Below, piece after piece: positions 1-7,465 of a stretch of DNA of 59,773 bases (the first letter of the stretch is position 1; each line of letters opens with the position of its first letter). Source of the DNA: Caloramator quimbayensis (lineage in GTDB: Bacteria > Bacillota > Clostridia > Clostridiales > Caloramatoraceae). Location: NCBI RefSeq assembly GCF_900167605.1, contig NZ_FUYH01000016.1:1-59773 (forward strand), in the 5' to 3' direction. Made by a program: the position numbers and the translations under genes. The notes beneath the pieces were generated by a model. It was not told the origin of the DNA, made no database searches, and was given only the letters and a program-made list of their open reading frames with translations.

Positions 1-171
1 CTTAGGCCGTCCTCTTTTATCTCCTTCTTGTTTACCTAAACTTTGATTAAAATCAGCTTTTTCAAGATATTTTATTACTGTTCTGTAATTATGCCCAGTA
101 ACTTTAACAATTTCATTTACTTTTTTCCCTTTACTATAGTACAGCTTTTTGATATTCTTAACTTGAGTCAT
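1..171 (-). CDS. istA: IS21-family transposase IstA, N-terminal part (runs off left edge)
   Basis: Reverse-strand translation gives a helix-turn-helix start (MTQVKNIKKLYYSKGKKVNE, then a segment with HNYRTVIKYLEKADF and GDKRGRPK), typical of the DNA-binding N-terminus of IstA, the DDE transposase of IS21 elements. Only about 57 residues are in the window, so the catalytic domain is not seen. An ATG at 178-180 directly abuts the AGAAAGGA ribosome binding site; the ATG at 169-171 has a better 9-nt spacing and is preferred. It points away from the portal remnant. Confidence 0.7.
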   Translation of the reverse strand, partial: MTQVKNIKKLYYSKGKKVNEIVKVTGHNYRTVIKYLEKADFNQSLGKQEGDKRGRPK

Positions 172-186
172 TGTTAACATTCCTTT

Positions 187-219
187 CTACCCCCTTTAGC
201 CTCATCAACTAAAGGGTAG
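187..219. repeat. Inverted repeat in the IS leader
   Basis: CTACCCCCTTTAG (187-199) can pair with CTAAAGGGTAG (209-219), allowing one or two bulges. It lies just upstream of the istA ribosome binding site on the minus strand. Such hairpins in IS leaders can block translation of read-in transcripts; that role is inferred. Confidence 0.5.
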
Positions 220-286
220 TTTATTTTGAGGATGTTGGCAATGACTTTTTTCCATTTTTTTATTTGTATTTTATTTCTGCAACTCT

Positions 287-1234
287 TTGTATTTATATTT
301 TACACTAAACATTTATATAGACCAAAACGGAAATATAACAAGCAGGATTATTCCTCCAGAGGATTCATACCCTGTATTTGATGAAATGGGTAATATGATA
401 GCATTTATTGAATTTTATATTGTTGATGGTATATCTTATTATATTTTGTATACTGATAATGAAGTTATACAATATACAGATGATAGCGGAGAATTACACA
501 TTACAGGAAAATATAAGAACATATCGGGATTACCAATTCAATATAAAACTATAAATGAAACGGATTCTTGTAGAGGTAAAAGCAGTTTAGAAGATTATAT
601 GAGTATTTTAGATTCCTTAGAAGATTTAATAAGTAAATACCATGATGGACTTTATAAATATATAGCAGGAATACCCGTACTAAAAGGAACAGGACTAACA
701 ACTAAAGATAATAAAGGTACAATAGACCCAAATGCAGTAGGATTTATGTTACAGATAGATGATACAGCAGATTTTAGTATTATCCAGAATAAAATGGATT
801 CAGCAAGTTTTAAAGCATTATATGATATTCTAATGACACAATTATTAAATATATCTCAAACACCTGCAATAGCCATGAACTCAGTAGAAATATCTAACCT
901 ATCAGAAACATCTATAAGAATGATGTATTCCTTAGCAAGTGTAAAAGCAAGATTAAATGAAGATAGTTTACTTGATGGATTTATACAAAGATGGGACAAG
1001 ATAAGAAGATTACTACAACTAAAGGGAATACAAACAACAGGTAATATTAGTTGTACCTTTGAATATGACATACCACAAAACGCAGCAGAGACAATCAGCA
1101 ACATTACTACACTAAAGCAAAATGGACTTATATCACTTGAAACAGCACTATCAAGAACACCATATGTTTATGATGTTTCAACAGAGATGCAGAAAATACA
1201 AAATGATACTACATATAGTAGAAATGAAAATTAA
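287..1234 (+). pseudogene. Phage portal protein, SPP1 type, 5'-truncated remnant
   Basis: The translation contains IDQNGNITSRIIPPEDSYPV followed by a region ending ...SLETALSRTPYVYDV, which fits the middle and C-terminal parts of SPP1-type portal proteins that form the dodecameric DNA port of the capsid. The N-terminal third expected for this family (usually 400-500 residues) is missing, and the reading frame stays open upstream to the IS end at about 254. There is no ribosome binding site at the TTG at 287, so this is best read as a gene broken by the IS insertion or an associated deletion. The family call is from recognised sequence style, not a search. Confidence 0.7.
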
Positions 1235-1328
1235 TAATACAACATATTGTGTTAATTGGATATTCTATATTTATTAGTATTATTTGTTTGTAGTATTTTT
1301 GAGTAGGTAAAAGGGGATTGAGAGGAAC

Positions 1329-1505
1329 ATGGAAGTATTGAAAATAGTGGATTGGAGAGGAGAGGGAAATGTTCACTCATTCCCGCCTTGTTATTATGTG
1401 TATAATTATACAATAAAATGTATAATTATAAATATATACAATGGTGATTTTTCTTTATCTAAAACCTTTGCCAACATAGTATTATCAAGGGTTACACAAT
1501 CATAA
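1329..1505 (+). CDS. Possible 58-residue phage ORF
   Basis: ATG at 1329 follows GAGAGGAAC, a good ribosome binding site, and opens 58 codons beginning MEVLKIVDWRGEGNVHSF. Its last codons (NIVLSRVTQS) are formed by the first copy of the repeated motif described below, so the end may be fortuitous. No family recognised. It is the only coding candidate in the 940-base gap after the portal remnant. Confidence 0.3.
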   Translation: MEVLKIVDWRGEGNVHSFPPCYYVYNYTIKCIIINIYNGDFSLSKTFANIVLSRVTQS

Positions 1506-2101
1506 AACATTATGAGAAATTCGCATTTAGCATAATGTTTTTTGTGTATAAATAATACAAATGTAGCAGTATCAAGGGATTTAGTGTACTTATATATAAG
1601 CAAATATGATATTAAATAAAACAAAAATTTTATTAAATGTAAATAAACAATTTTTGAAATGTAGTATTATCAAGGGTTTTAAGGTATTCACTATATAATA
1701 ACAATTATGTAGGAAGTTGATACCCCCTTTTTGAATTTTGCGTCCTTAGCTAACCACTTTCTCACCGTTTAAAAAAATATAAAATAGTCCACCCCACCCC
1801 ACCCCTTAAAATGCTTATCCTATTGTATCACAAAAAACATTGATATAACTTGTTTAGAGCATATCAATTAAAGGCAATTATTGAATAAAGGTATACCTCA
1901 TTTTATACCTTAGGGTATAATGCAAGGTTTACTATTGATATATTTAATATTTATTATAAAAATAAAATAAAATAAAATATTCTTCCTCTTATTTACGAAA
2001 ATCTTTTAGAAACATAGTATTTTCAATGGTTGTAGAAGTCGTTTAGCGAACTATACTTCGCTAAACTTCTGGGAAGCCACTATTTTCAAGGGCTCTCGGA
2101 A
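1471..2101 (+). repeat. Cluster of five ~20-nt degenerate repeats in a gene-poor stretch
   Basis: Five same-orientation copies of a motif close to ACATAGTATTATCAAGGGTT lie at about 1474-1493, 1561-1580, 1659-1680, 2011-2032 and 2077-2098. Spacing between the first three is 87 and 98 bases. The strongest conserved part is TATCAAGGG or TTTCAAGGG. Apart from the weak ORF at 1329-1505, the interval 1235-2172 holds no convincing gene, only AT-rich sequence and this cluster. Function unknown; recombinase sites or cassette scars are possible. Confidence 0.6.
2041..2066. repeat. Perfect 10-bp inverted repeat
   Basis: GTTTAGCGAA (2041-2050) and TTCGCTAAAC (2057-2066) are exact inverted copies with a 6-base spacer, sitting between repeat copies four and five. 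There is no T-run after it, so it is not a standard terminator; it could be a protein binding site or a structured RNA element. Confidence 0.6.
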
Positions 2102-2172
2102 AAAATTAATACAGGTATGCATTTGAAGGCATTTTTAAATAATCCTTAAAATCAATTACAGGAGGTTTTATT

Positions 2173-2529
2173 ATGACTTATTTAGAAAGAATTAAACTTG
2201 AATTACAAGACATTTCCTTTAGTGATACCGAATTAACCGTACTTGCACAGGAAAACGGTATAACTAATCCTACTTTGGATTATAACCCTACAAGTAACAC
2301 AGCCAAAAGAGCAATATATTCTACTGTTTTAAGTGTACTTGAAGCAATTGCAAATAATCCAAACCTTATGAAGAATTATAAGAATGAGGATATATCAATA
2401 ATGGACTTTGCTGATAGTATACAAAATAGAATATCCCAGTTAGAAAGAAAAATAAGGTTACTTCCAGCAGATGAAACAGCAGATAATATTGCAGATGGTG
2501 CAAATTGGACTTATATATTTAGAGAATAG
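2173..2529 (+). CDS. Small phage protein of unknown function
   Basis: 118 residues, acidic, mostly helical, starting MTYLERIKLELQDISFSDTE, with a strong AGGAGG ribosome binding site at 2160. A short helical N-terminus followed by an ISQLERKIRLL segment could suit a head-tail connector or a small structural adaptor, but I do not recognise the family. It lies between the repeat cluster and an XhlA-like gene, in prophage context. Confidence 0.6.
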   Translation: MTYLERIKLELQDISFSDTELTVLAQENGITNPTLDYNPTSNTAKRAIYSTVLSVLEAIANNPNLMKNYKNEDISIMDFADSIQNRISQLERKIRLLPADETADNIADGANWTYIFRE

Positions 2530-2590
2530 GGTATTCACATTGTGAGTATCCTTTTATTTATGATTTAGAAACAAATAAGGAGGAAACAGT

Positions 2591-2776
2591 ATGCAAAACG
2601 AAAATAAAATTGATATGATTCTTGAAGCAGTTACTAATATGAAAAAATCTATCGACATTCTATCAACAAAAGTTGATAGGTTGGAAAAATATATAATACC
2701 TAAAAGAAATTGGCAAATAGCAACAATAAGTATTATTGCTGGTTTAGTGGCTATGTTGGTAACATATTTATTATAA
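2591..2776 (+). CDS. XhlA-like phage membrane protein
   Basis: 61 residues: an N-terminal heptad-rich coiled coil (about residues 5-35, with SIDILSTKVDRLEKYI) and one C-terminal membrane helix (about 42-61, ATISIIAGLVAMLVTYLL). This is the size and layout of the XhlA family, which in PBSX-type prophages sits beside the holin and amidase and aids lysis. No holin or amidase follows here, so the lysis module is incomplete. Ribosome binding site AGGAGG at 2579. Confidence 0.65.
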   Translation: MQNENKIDMILEAVTNMKKSIDILSTKVDRLEKYIIPKRNWQIATISIIAGLVAMLVTYLL

Positions 2777-2807
2777 ACGATATATTCATAAATTAATTTG
2801 TGAATAA

Positions 2808-2834
2808 AAGGGGTAGTAAAGTTAACTACCCCTT
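2808..2834. repeat. Inverted repeat after the XhlA-like gene
   Basis: AAGGGGTAGT (2808-2817) pairs with ACTACCCCTT (2825-2834). A T-run follows only on the minus strand, so on the plus strand it is a stem-loop without the usual U-tract. It may be an RNA stabiliser or a minus-strand terminator. Confidence 0.45.
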
Positions 2835-2933
2835 AAAAGATGATGTCGACAATGTCGATGTCATAGAGTATTTCCAATTTGGGAACACCTTTTTTATTTC
2901 CTTTTAGGAACTAATAACACAGGAGGAAACAAT

Positions 2934-3305
2934 ATGCAGATTACAACAGATATAAAACAGGCAAATAAAATAAAGGAATTGATTAAAAAAGAATGTGCTA
3001 ATTATGATAATGGACAATGTATTCTTTTAGAAATAGATTGTCCGCAAATGAATTGTATGTATAGTGTACTTTGCAAATACTTTATAAATTCAATTTTACC
3101 TTTAGATAAAGAATTATATAAACAATTACTTCCAGATGCAGAGGAAACAAAGGAACTTTATAATAAAGTATGTCAATCATGCAATAAACAATTTACAACA
3201 GATAAAAAGAATGGGCAGTATTGCCCTAAATGTAAAGATAAAATTAAAAAAGAAAAGACAAGATTAAGAGTACAAAAACATAGGGATAAATGTAACGCTT
3301 TTTAA
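2934..3305 (+). CDS. Cysteine-rich VLP-type protein with C-terminal zinc ribbon
   Basis: 123 residues. The N-terminal part has spaced cysteines (CANYDNGQC, DCPQMNC, LCKYF) followed by SILPLDKELYKQL, matching the Cys_rich_VLP domain seen on Firmicutes mobile elements. The C-terminal part has CQSC at about 80 and CPKC about 18 residues on, a zinc-ribbon layout, then a very basic tail (KIKKEKTRLRVQKHRDK) suited to nucleic-acid binding. Precise role unknown. Strong AGGAGG ribosome binding site at 2922. Confidence 0.7.
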   Translation: MQITTDIKQANKIKELIKKECANYDNGQCILLEIDCPQMNCMYSVLCKYFINSILPLDKELYKQLLPDAEETKELYNKVCQSCNKQFTTDKKNGQYCPKCKDKIKKEKTRLRVQKHRDKCNAF

Positions 3306-3310
3306 ATTGT

Positions 3311-3430
3311 AGAATGTAGTATTTTCAAGGGTTGTAGGGCTTATGATATAGGGGGGTAATACAATTGTACTACTACCCCCTTTTATTAAGTTTTAGAAAA
3401 TGCCTTCCAACATAGATATATCAAGCATTT
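3311..3430 (+). repeat. Two further copies of the ~20-nt motif
   Basis: AATGTAGTATTTTCAAGGGT at 3313-3332 is a good copy; AACATAGATATATCAAGCAT at 3409-3428 is a weaker one. They are 96 bases apart and in the same orientation as the cluster at 1471-2101, flanking a stem-loop. Confidence 0.55.
3352..3385 (+). terminator. Terminator after the cysteine-rich protein
   Basis: GGGGGTA (3352-3358) pairs with TACCCCC (3374-3380), with a T-run from 3381. Confidence 0.6.
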
Positions 3431-3550
3431 CAACCATTTTATGTTACGCTTTTTACTTTGTCCAAACTATCCGACAAAAAAGTCGGACAGCATATTAAAA
3501 AGGGTATAAATTAAGTTTACATTCTAATAAAATGAAATGGAGTTGATAAA

Positions 3551-4696
3551 GTGAATATATTTGATTTTCCACAAAATGATTATTTTTATGCACTTATTAT
3601 GGCAGGAGATAATATTTATATAAATAATGACACAACATCAACAAAAGCATTGATAAGTAATCTTCCAGTTAATAGACAAGCAGATATTAGGATTGTATCC
3701 ACAACAGCAGAGATTAAAAGAGGGGATTTAATCAATTGGCTAAATGAGAAATGGCTTATTATTAGTGATATAGGGCATAAAAGGTATAGTTACTATAAAG
3801 GTATAATCCAGAAATGTAACTATAATATAAAGTTTAACTTTCAAGGCATTGTAAAACAATTCCCTTGTATAATTGATTCAAAGGTTTTTGATATAGAAAC
3901 AAACCAATATTTAAGTATTCCAGCAGGTAAAATTGTTGTAACTATGCAGGATAATGCAGATAGTACAAACATCATTATAGGACAAAGATTTATAAAAATG
4001 AAGCAAGCATGGAAGGTTACGGGAATAGATAGAACTAAAAACGGTTTATTAATACTTTATTGTGATTTAGATAGTATTATATCAAGTGATGATTTAATAA
4101 ATGAAATTGCCAATGCAGGAGATTATATTTATACTTTAGAAATAACAAACGGAGAAACAGCAAGTATACAAGCAGAAAGCACTTTACAGTTAAATACACA
4201 GGTTAAATTAAACGGAAATGTTGTAACTGATAAAACAGTTACCTTTAGTTGTGATAATACTTCTATTGCAACAGTTGATTCAAACGGACTTATTACAGCC
4301 ATAGAAGCAGGAGAATGTATTATTACCGCTTACTTAACGGATAATCCGAATGTATATGACACAATATCTATTTTAGTTACTGCTTTACCACAGCATAATT
4401 ACAGTGTTTCTATTAGTGGCAATACTTCAATAGTCAAAGATAAAACAGCAACATATACTGCAACATTTACCGATAATGGACAGCCAATTACTGAAACATC
4501 AGAATTTTACCTTACTGGTGATGATGGGGTTAATCCTACTACACTTGCAACAATACAGAGTCAAGATGCTAATGCTAACACTTGTATAGTAAAAGCAAAT
4601 AGTACAAATATAGGTTATGTGAAATTATGGGTTAAAAATACAGCAGGTACTATTATATCTGAACCGTTTAGAATACAGATAAAGAATATTTTCTAA
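3551..4696 (+). CDS. Phage structural-type protein with Ig-like domains
   Basis: 381 residues with a GTG start behind a GGAG-type ribosome binding site. Residues 1-190 are a beta-rich domain I do not recognise (contains RGDLINWLNEKWLI, as in phage head-closure or tail-linked proteins). About 195-275 is a bacterial Ig-like domain of Big_2 type (CDNTSIATVDSNGLITAIEA is diagnostic), and about 280-378 is a second Ig-like module. Such domains decorate phage virions and may bind cell-surface sugars. Two stacked terminators follow it, so it ends a transcript. Confidence 0.65.
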   Translation: MNIFDFPQNDYFYALIMAGDNIYINNDTTSTKALISNLPVNRQADIRIVSTTAEIKRGDLINWLNEKWLIISDIGHKRYSYYKGIIQKCNYNIKFNFQGIVKQFPCIIDSKVFDIETNQYLSIPAGKIVVTMQDNADSTNIIIGQRFIKMKQAWKVTGIDRTKNGLLILYCDLDSIISSDDLINEIANAGDYIYTLEITNGETASIQAESTLQLNTQVKLNGNVVTDKTVTFSCDNTSIATVDSNGLITAIEAGECIITAYLTDNPNVYDTISILVTALPQHNYSVSISGNTSIVKDKTATYTATFTDNGQPITETSEFYLTGDDGVNPTTLATIQSQDANANTCIVKANSTNIGYVKLWVKNTAGTIISEPFRIQIKNIF

Positions 4697-4698
4697 AG

Positions 4699-4755
4699 GT
4701 GTGTTAAATTTGACGCACTTTTTATTAGGTACAACTTCTATGTTGTACCTTTTTT
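4699..4755 (+). terminator. Two tandem terminators
   Basis: The first hairpin is GTGTGTT with GACGCAC (4701-4720) followed by TTTTT. The second is GGTACAAC (4728-4735) with GTTGTACC (4742-4749) followed by TTTTTT. Together they isolate the Ig-domain gene from the integrase region. Confidence 0.75.
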
Positions 4756-4787
4756 ATTTAATAAACATATTCAAAGGAGTGATTATT

Positions 4788-4970
4788 ATTTATCAGTTAG
4801 TTAAAATTGAAAATAATAATAATATTTATAAAGAAACTTTTAATAATTTAGATAATAAAAGTAGAATAAGGACTATAACTTATACATATAAAGGGAATGA
4901 AGATAATTTAAACGATTTCCTTTATAAGATAATATTTGATTATGCAAAAGAAAATAAAATAATTGATTGA
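4788..4970 (+). CDS. Small element-borne protein upstream of the integrase
   Basis: About 60 residues (YQLVKIENNNNIYKETFNNL ... YTYKGNEDNLNDFLYKIIFD). A longer reading frame opens at a GTG at 4701, but that codon sits inside a terminator hairpin, so the extension is rejected. The ribosome binding site AAAGGAG at 4773-4779 points to a start at one of the consecutive ATT codons 4782-4790, with 4788 best spaced; a non-ATG start is unusual and makes the start uncertain. No family recognised. Confidence 0.5.
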   Translation: MYQLVKIENNNNIYKETFNNLDNKSRIRTITYTYKGNEDNLNDFLYKIIFDYAKENKIID

Positions 4971-4991
4971 GTTTGTTTAATAGTGTATAAT
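4963..4991 (+). promoter_or_regulatory. Sigma-A type promoter for the integrase
   Basis: TTGATT (4963-4968), 17-base spacer, TATAAT (4986-4991). It overlaps the end of the small upstream ORF and reads toward the recombinase. Confidence 0.65.
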
Positions 4992-4992
4992 G

Positions 4993-5035
4993 TTCACAGA
5001 ATAGACATTGTAATAAAATATTCTGTGAATTTTTT
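4993..5035 (+). terminator. Hairpin with T-run in the integrase leader (possible attenuator)
   Basis: TTCACAGAATA (4993-5003) pairs perfectly with TATTCTGTGAA (5019-5029), followed by TTTTTT. It starts immediately after the -10 box, so a transcript from that promoter would carry it at its 5' end. It either ends upstream transcription or limits integrase expression. Confidence 0.65.
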
Positions 5036-5053
5036 ATACATAGGAGGGGAAAC

Positions 5054-6646
5054 ATGAATAAGGAACGTGTTTATGGATATGTAAGATTATCCAGAGATGA
5101 AGATGATGAGAAAAACTCACTCACAAACCAAAAACAAATTTTGTATGATTATGCTAAATCTAAAAACTACAAAATAATTGAAATATTTGAAGATGATAAT
5201 ATTTCAGGAATGACATTTGACAGAGAAGGGTTAAATAAATTAAAAGAAGTAGTTGAATTAAAAAAAGCAGATATTATACTTGTAAAAGATTTAAGCAGAA
5301 TAGGGCGACATAAGGCATATTCGGCTTTATTTTTAGAATATTTAAGAGAAAACAATGTAAAACTTATTTCCGTAACTGAAAATATTGATAGCTTAAATGA
5401 AAATGACGATATTCTAATAGGATTTAAACAAATTCTTAATGAACAATATGCTAAAGATATAAGCCGTAAAATAAGAGCAGGATTTAAACAAAAACAAAAA
5501 GATGGGTTTGTTATTATTCCACCTTTTGGTTATATAAAAAATACAACTACAAAACAAATCGAAATATTTGAAGAATGTGCAGACATAGTAAGATTAATTT
5601 ATAAATTATATATTGATGGATATGGCAGTAAAAAAATAGCACAATATTTGAATGAACGTCAATATCATACCCCTGCATGGTATCATAAGAAATTATATAA
5701 TAAAATATATCACCCCGGAAAAGAATGGATTGGTGGAGAAGTATGGAGCGACAGGACAATACAAAGAATAATAAGTAATGATGCTTATATAGGGGTACTA
5801 CGTTGTGGTGTTTCAACACGTTCTGTAATATATAAATTTAAAAAAGATTTACCAGAAGAAGAACATATTATCCATGAAAATTTTTATCCTCCTATAATAA
5901 ATAAGGAAACATGGGTGTTAGCACAAAAAATAAGAGAAAACAGGACGAATAATAACGTTAGAGCATCGTGTAATAGTAAAATCCATAGATATGCAGGTTT
6001 ATTAAAATGTAAAAATTGTGGAGCAAGTTTTGTTGCAAAAAAAAGAGATGGTTATGTTGAATATGTTTGTAATGGGTATCATAGATTCGGTAAAAATGTA
6101 TGTTCTTCTCATAGAATAAATGAAATAGAATTAGATGATATGATTTATCAATATTTAATTAGATTAAAAGAAGTTGCTGAGGATAATCTTAGTAAAATAG
6201 ATGTTTTTATTAAAGAATGGAATTACAAAAAAAGAGATTATTCAAGAAAAATTGAAGAATTAAAACTTAATATTATAGAATTAAAAAATGAAGCAAAAGA
6301 ATATGCAAAGCAATTAGCAAAAAAAATAATCAATGAAGAGTTGTTTATGGAATTAATTAAAGATAATGAAAAAGAGATTGAATTACTGAATGAACAAATT
6401 AAAACTCTGCAAGAAATGAAACAAATAAATGATAATGCAAAGTTAGGTATACAGCATAGTATAGATATGCTAAACAACATAATAAATGATAAAAAACTTT
6501 CAAATGCACACCTGCAAATGTTGATAAGTAAAATCTTAATAGCAGAAGATGAAAATGGTATGTTAGATATAGAAATTATATTAAATATGCCATTTAAGCA
6601 CCATTTGTTGTTAAATAATACTTTCACACAAGAGTCAGACACTTGA
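5054..6646 (+). CDS. Large serine recombinase (phage/element integrase)
   Basis: 530 residues. The resolvase-type catalytic domain covers about 1-145: YVRLSRDEDDEK carries the nucleophile Ser13, and DLSRIGRH and IGFKQILNEQYAKDISRKIR carry the conserved arginines. The recombinase domain covers about 165-280, a zinc-ribbon domain about 320-360 (LLKCKNCGASF ... VCNGYHRFGKNVC), and a long coiled coil about 395-465. It cuts and rejoins att sites for integration, and excision would need a directionality factor not seen here. Ribosome binding site GGAGGGG at 5043. Its last codons overlap the tRNA-Leu remnant, so the gene sits at the attachment site with its stop codon in the junction. Confidence 0.93.
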   Translation: MNKERVYGYVRLSRDEDDEKNSLTNQKQILYDYAKSKNYKIIEIFEDDNISGMTFDREGLNKLKEVVELKKADIILVKDLSRIGRHKAYSALFLEYLRENNVKLISVTENIDSLNENDDILIGFKQILNEQYAKDISRKIRAGFKQKQKDGFVIIPPFGYIKNTTTKQIEIFEECADIVRLIYKLYIDGYGSKKIAQYLNERQYHTPAWYHKKLYNKIYHPGKEWIGGEVWSDRTIQRIISNDAYIGVLRCGVSTRSVIYKFKKDLPEEEHIIHENFYPPIINKETWVLAQKIRENRTNNNVRASCNSKIHRYAGLLKCKNCGASFVAKKRDGYVEYVCNGYHRFGKNVCSSHRINEIELDDMIYQYLIRLKEVAEDNLSKIDVFIKEWNYKKRDYSRKIEELKLNIIELKNEAKEYAKQLAKKIINEELFMELIKDNEKEIELLNEQIKTLQEMKQINDNAKLGIQHSIDMLNNIINDKKLSNAHLQMLISKILIAEDENGMLDIEIILNMPFKHHLLLNNTFTQESDT

Positions 6647-6694
6647 GGGGCGTGTGCTTATGGCGTACGGGTTCAAGTCCCGTCTCTCGCACCA
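6642..6694 (+). tRNA. tRNA-Leu(GAG), 3' part only, at the element-host junction
   Basis: From the anticodon loop (CTTGAGG, anticodon GAG at 6645-6647) the sequence continues through an anticodon-stem 3' strand (GCGTG), a variable arm, a T arm (ACGGG TTCAAGT CCCGT), an acceptor 3' strand CTCTCGC, discriminator A and encoded CCA. The expected 5' half (acceptor GCGAGAG, D arm, CACGC) is absent; the bases upstream belong to the recombinase gene and pair at only three of five anticodon-stem positions. This marks the attachment junction. Whether an intact copy is rebuilt at the other junction cannot be seen. Confidence 0.85.
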
Positions 6695-6696
6695 AA

Positions 6697-6728
6697 AAAG
6701 CCTTGAGAAATCAAGGCTTTTATTTTTT
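6697..6728 (+). terminator. tRNA terminator
   Basis: AAAGCCTTGA (6697-6706) pairs with TCAAGGCTTT (6711-6720), followed by a T-rich run. Confidence 0.8.
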
Positions 6729-6878
6729 TACCTTGAATACAAAAAGATATTATACTTTTGAAATAAATCTTTTTAAGAAAAAGAAATAAAAAAGGAATTT
6801 AAAATATTATATAGAATAAAACATATAGGAATATTTAAATTTTGATTTCCTAAAAAGAGCGTTAGGAGCTGAGAAATA

Positions 6879-7391
6879 TTGATTCCGATTAAGATAATTA
6901 AAAATGATTACGTAATCAGAAATATAAAATTGGAGGAACTGAATGAAGCCCTTAATTGTATCAATCGTTCGGAAGAAAGTTATAAGACCCTTGGGAGAGA
7001 TAATTATCTTACTTTTGATGACATAATGCAAAGATATCTTGAAACACTAACTAATTCTTTAGAATTTTTTTGCGGAGTATATATTGAAGAAAAACTTATT
7101 GGGATAATTAAAGGTAGAATTGAAAACAATATTCAAAAAGAACTTTGGCTAATGTCGATAATAGTATTAGAAAAATATAGAATGAAAGGATTTGGAACGA
7201 GCATAATAAAAGATATAGAAGAATTTTTTATTAAAAACTATTCAGTAAAAGTTTTCTGCGCTCTTGTAGTGGATGATAATATATCTGGAAAATATTTTTG
7301 GAATAAAAATGATTATAAGATGGTTAGAACTATTAAAGGCATGATATCAAATGATAAGAATATGACAATATATAAAAAACAAATTGAATAA
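6879..7391 (+). CDS. GNAT-family N-acetyltransferase
   Basis: 170 residues. The acetyl-CoA binding signature is visible as LEKYRMKGFGTSIIKDIEEF (about residues 99-118, R-x-x-G-x-G type), preceded by the beta strand ELWLMSIIVL and followed by FWNKNDYKMV, the usual GNAT C-terminal element. Substrate cannot be told. The start is TTG at 6879 with TTAGGAG ten bases upstream. It is a single gene beside the attachment site; host origin is assumed because it lies outside the tRNA junction. Confidence 0.8.
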   Translation: MIPIKIIKNDYVIRNIKLEELNEALNCINRSEESYKTLGRDNYLTFDDIMQRYLETLTNSLEFFCGVYIEEKLIGIIKGRIENNIQKELWLMSIIVLEKYRMKGFGTSIIKDIEEFFIKNYSVKVFCALVVDDNISGKYFWNKNDYKMVRTIKGMISNDKNMTIYKKQIE

Positions 7392-7426
7392 CAATAATTT
7401 CCTTTTAGAATTATCAATAATAGAGA

Positions 7427-7455
7427 TTGAAAAAAATTTATTTTTGATTTATGAT
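7427..7455 (+). promoter_or_regulatory. Promoter for the riboswitch transcript
   Basis: TTGAAA (7427-7432), 17-base spacer, TATGAT (7450-7455), just upstream of the riboswitch. Confidence 0.65.
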
Positions 7456-7465
7456 ATATATGAAT

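Larger units (their letters stand above)
1..254 (-). mobile_element. End of an IS21-family insertion sequence (partial)
   Basis: The minus strand from 254 reads TGGAAAAAAGTCATTGCC, a TG-starting terminus of the kind IS21-family elements have, followed by a short leader and an istA-like gene running off the left edge. The other end and istB lie outside the window. The exact boundary at 254 is inferred from the TG start, since no target duplication can be checked. The reading frame of the adjacent portal gene begins right after it. Confidence 0.6.

Noticed and set aside
1406-1624. 72-codon minus-strand ORF in the gene-poor stretch
   Set aside because: It crosses two repeat copies, has no ribosome binding site, and its AT-rich hydrophobic composition is what random sequence gives.
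1471-1690. CRISPR-like array
   Set aside because: The repeats are degenerate, about 20 nt, with only three at regular spacing, intervals far too long for spacers, and no cas genes in the window.
2839-2862. Tandem gatgtcgacaatgtcgatgtc sequence after the XhlA-like gene
   Set aside because: A short imperfect repeat only; no second unit set or neighbouring gene suggests a function.
4701-4787. Upstream extension of the small ORF ending at 4970
   Set aside because: Its GTG start lies inside a terminator hairpin and the frame runs through a second terminator; the ribosome binding site is at 4773-4779.
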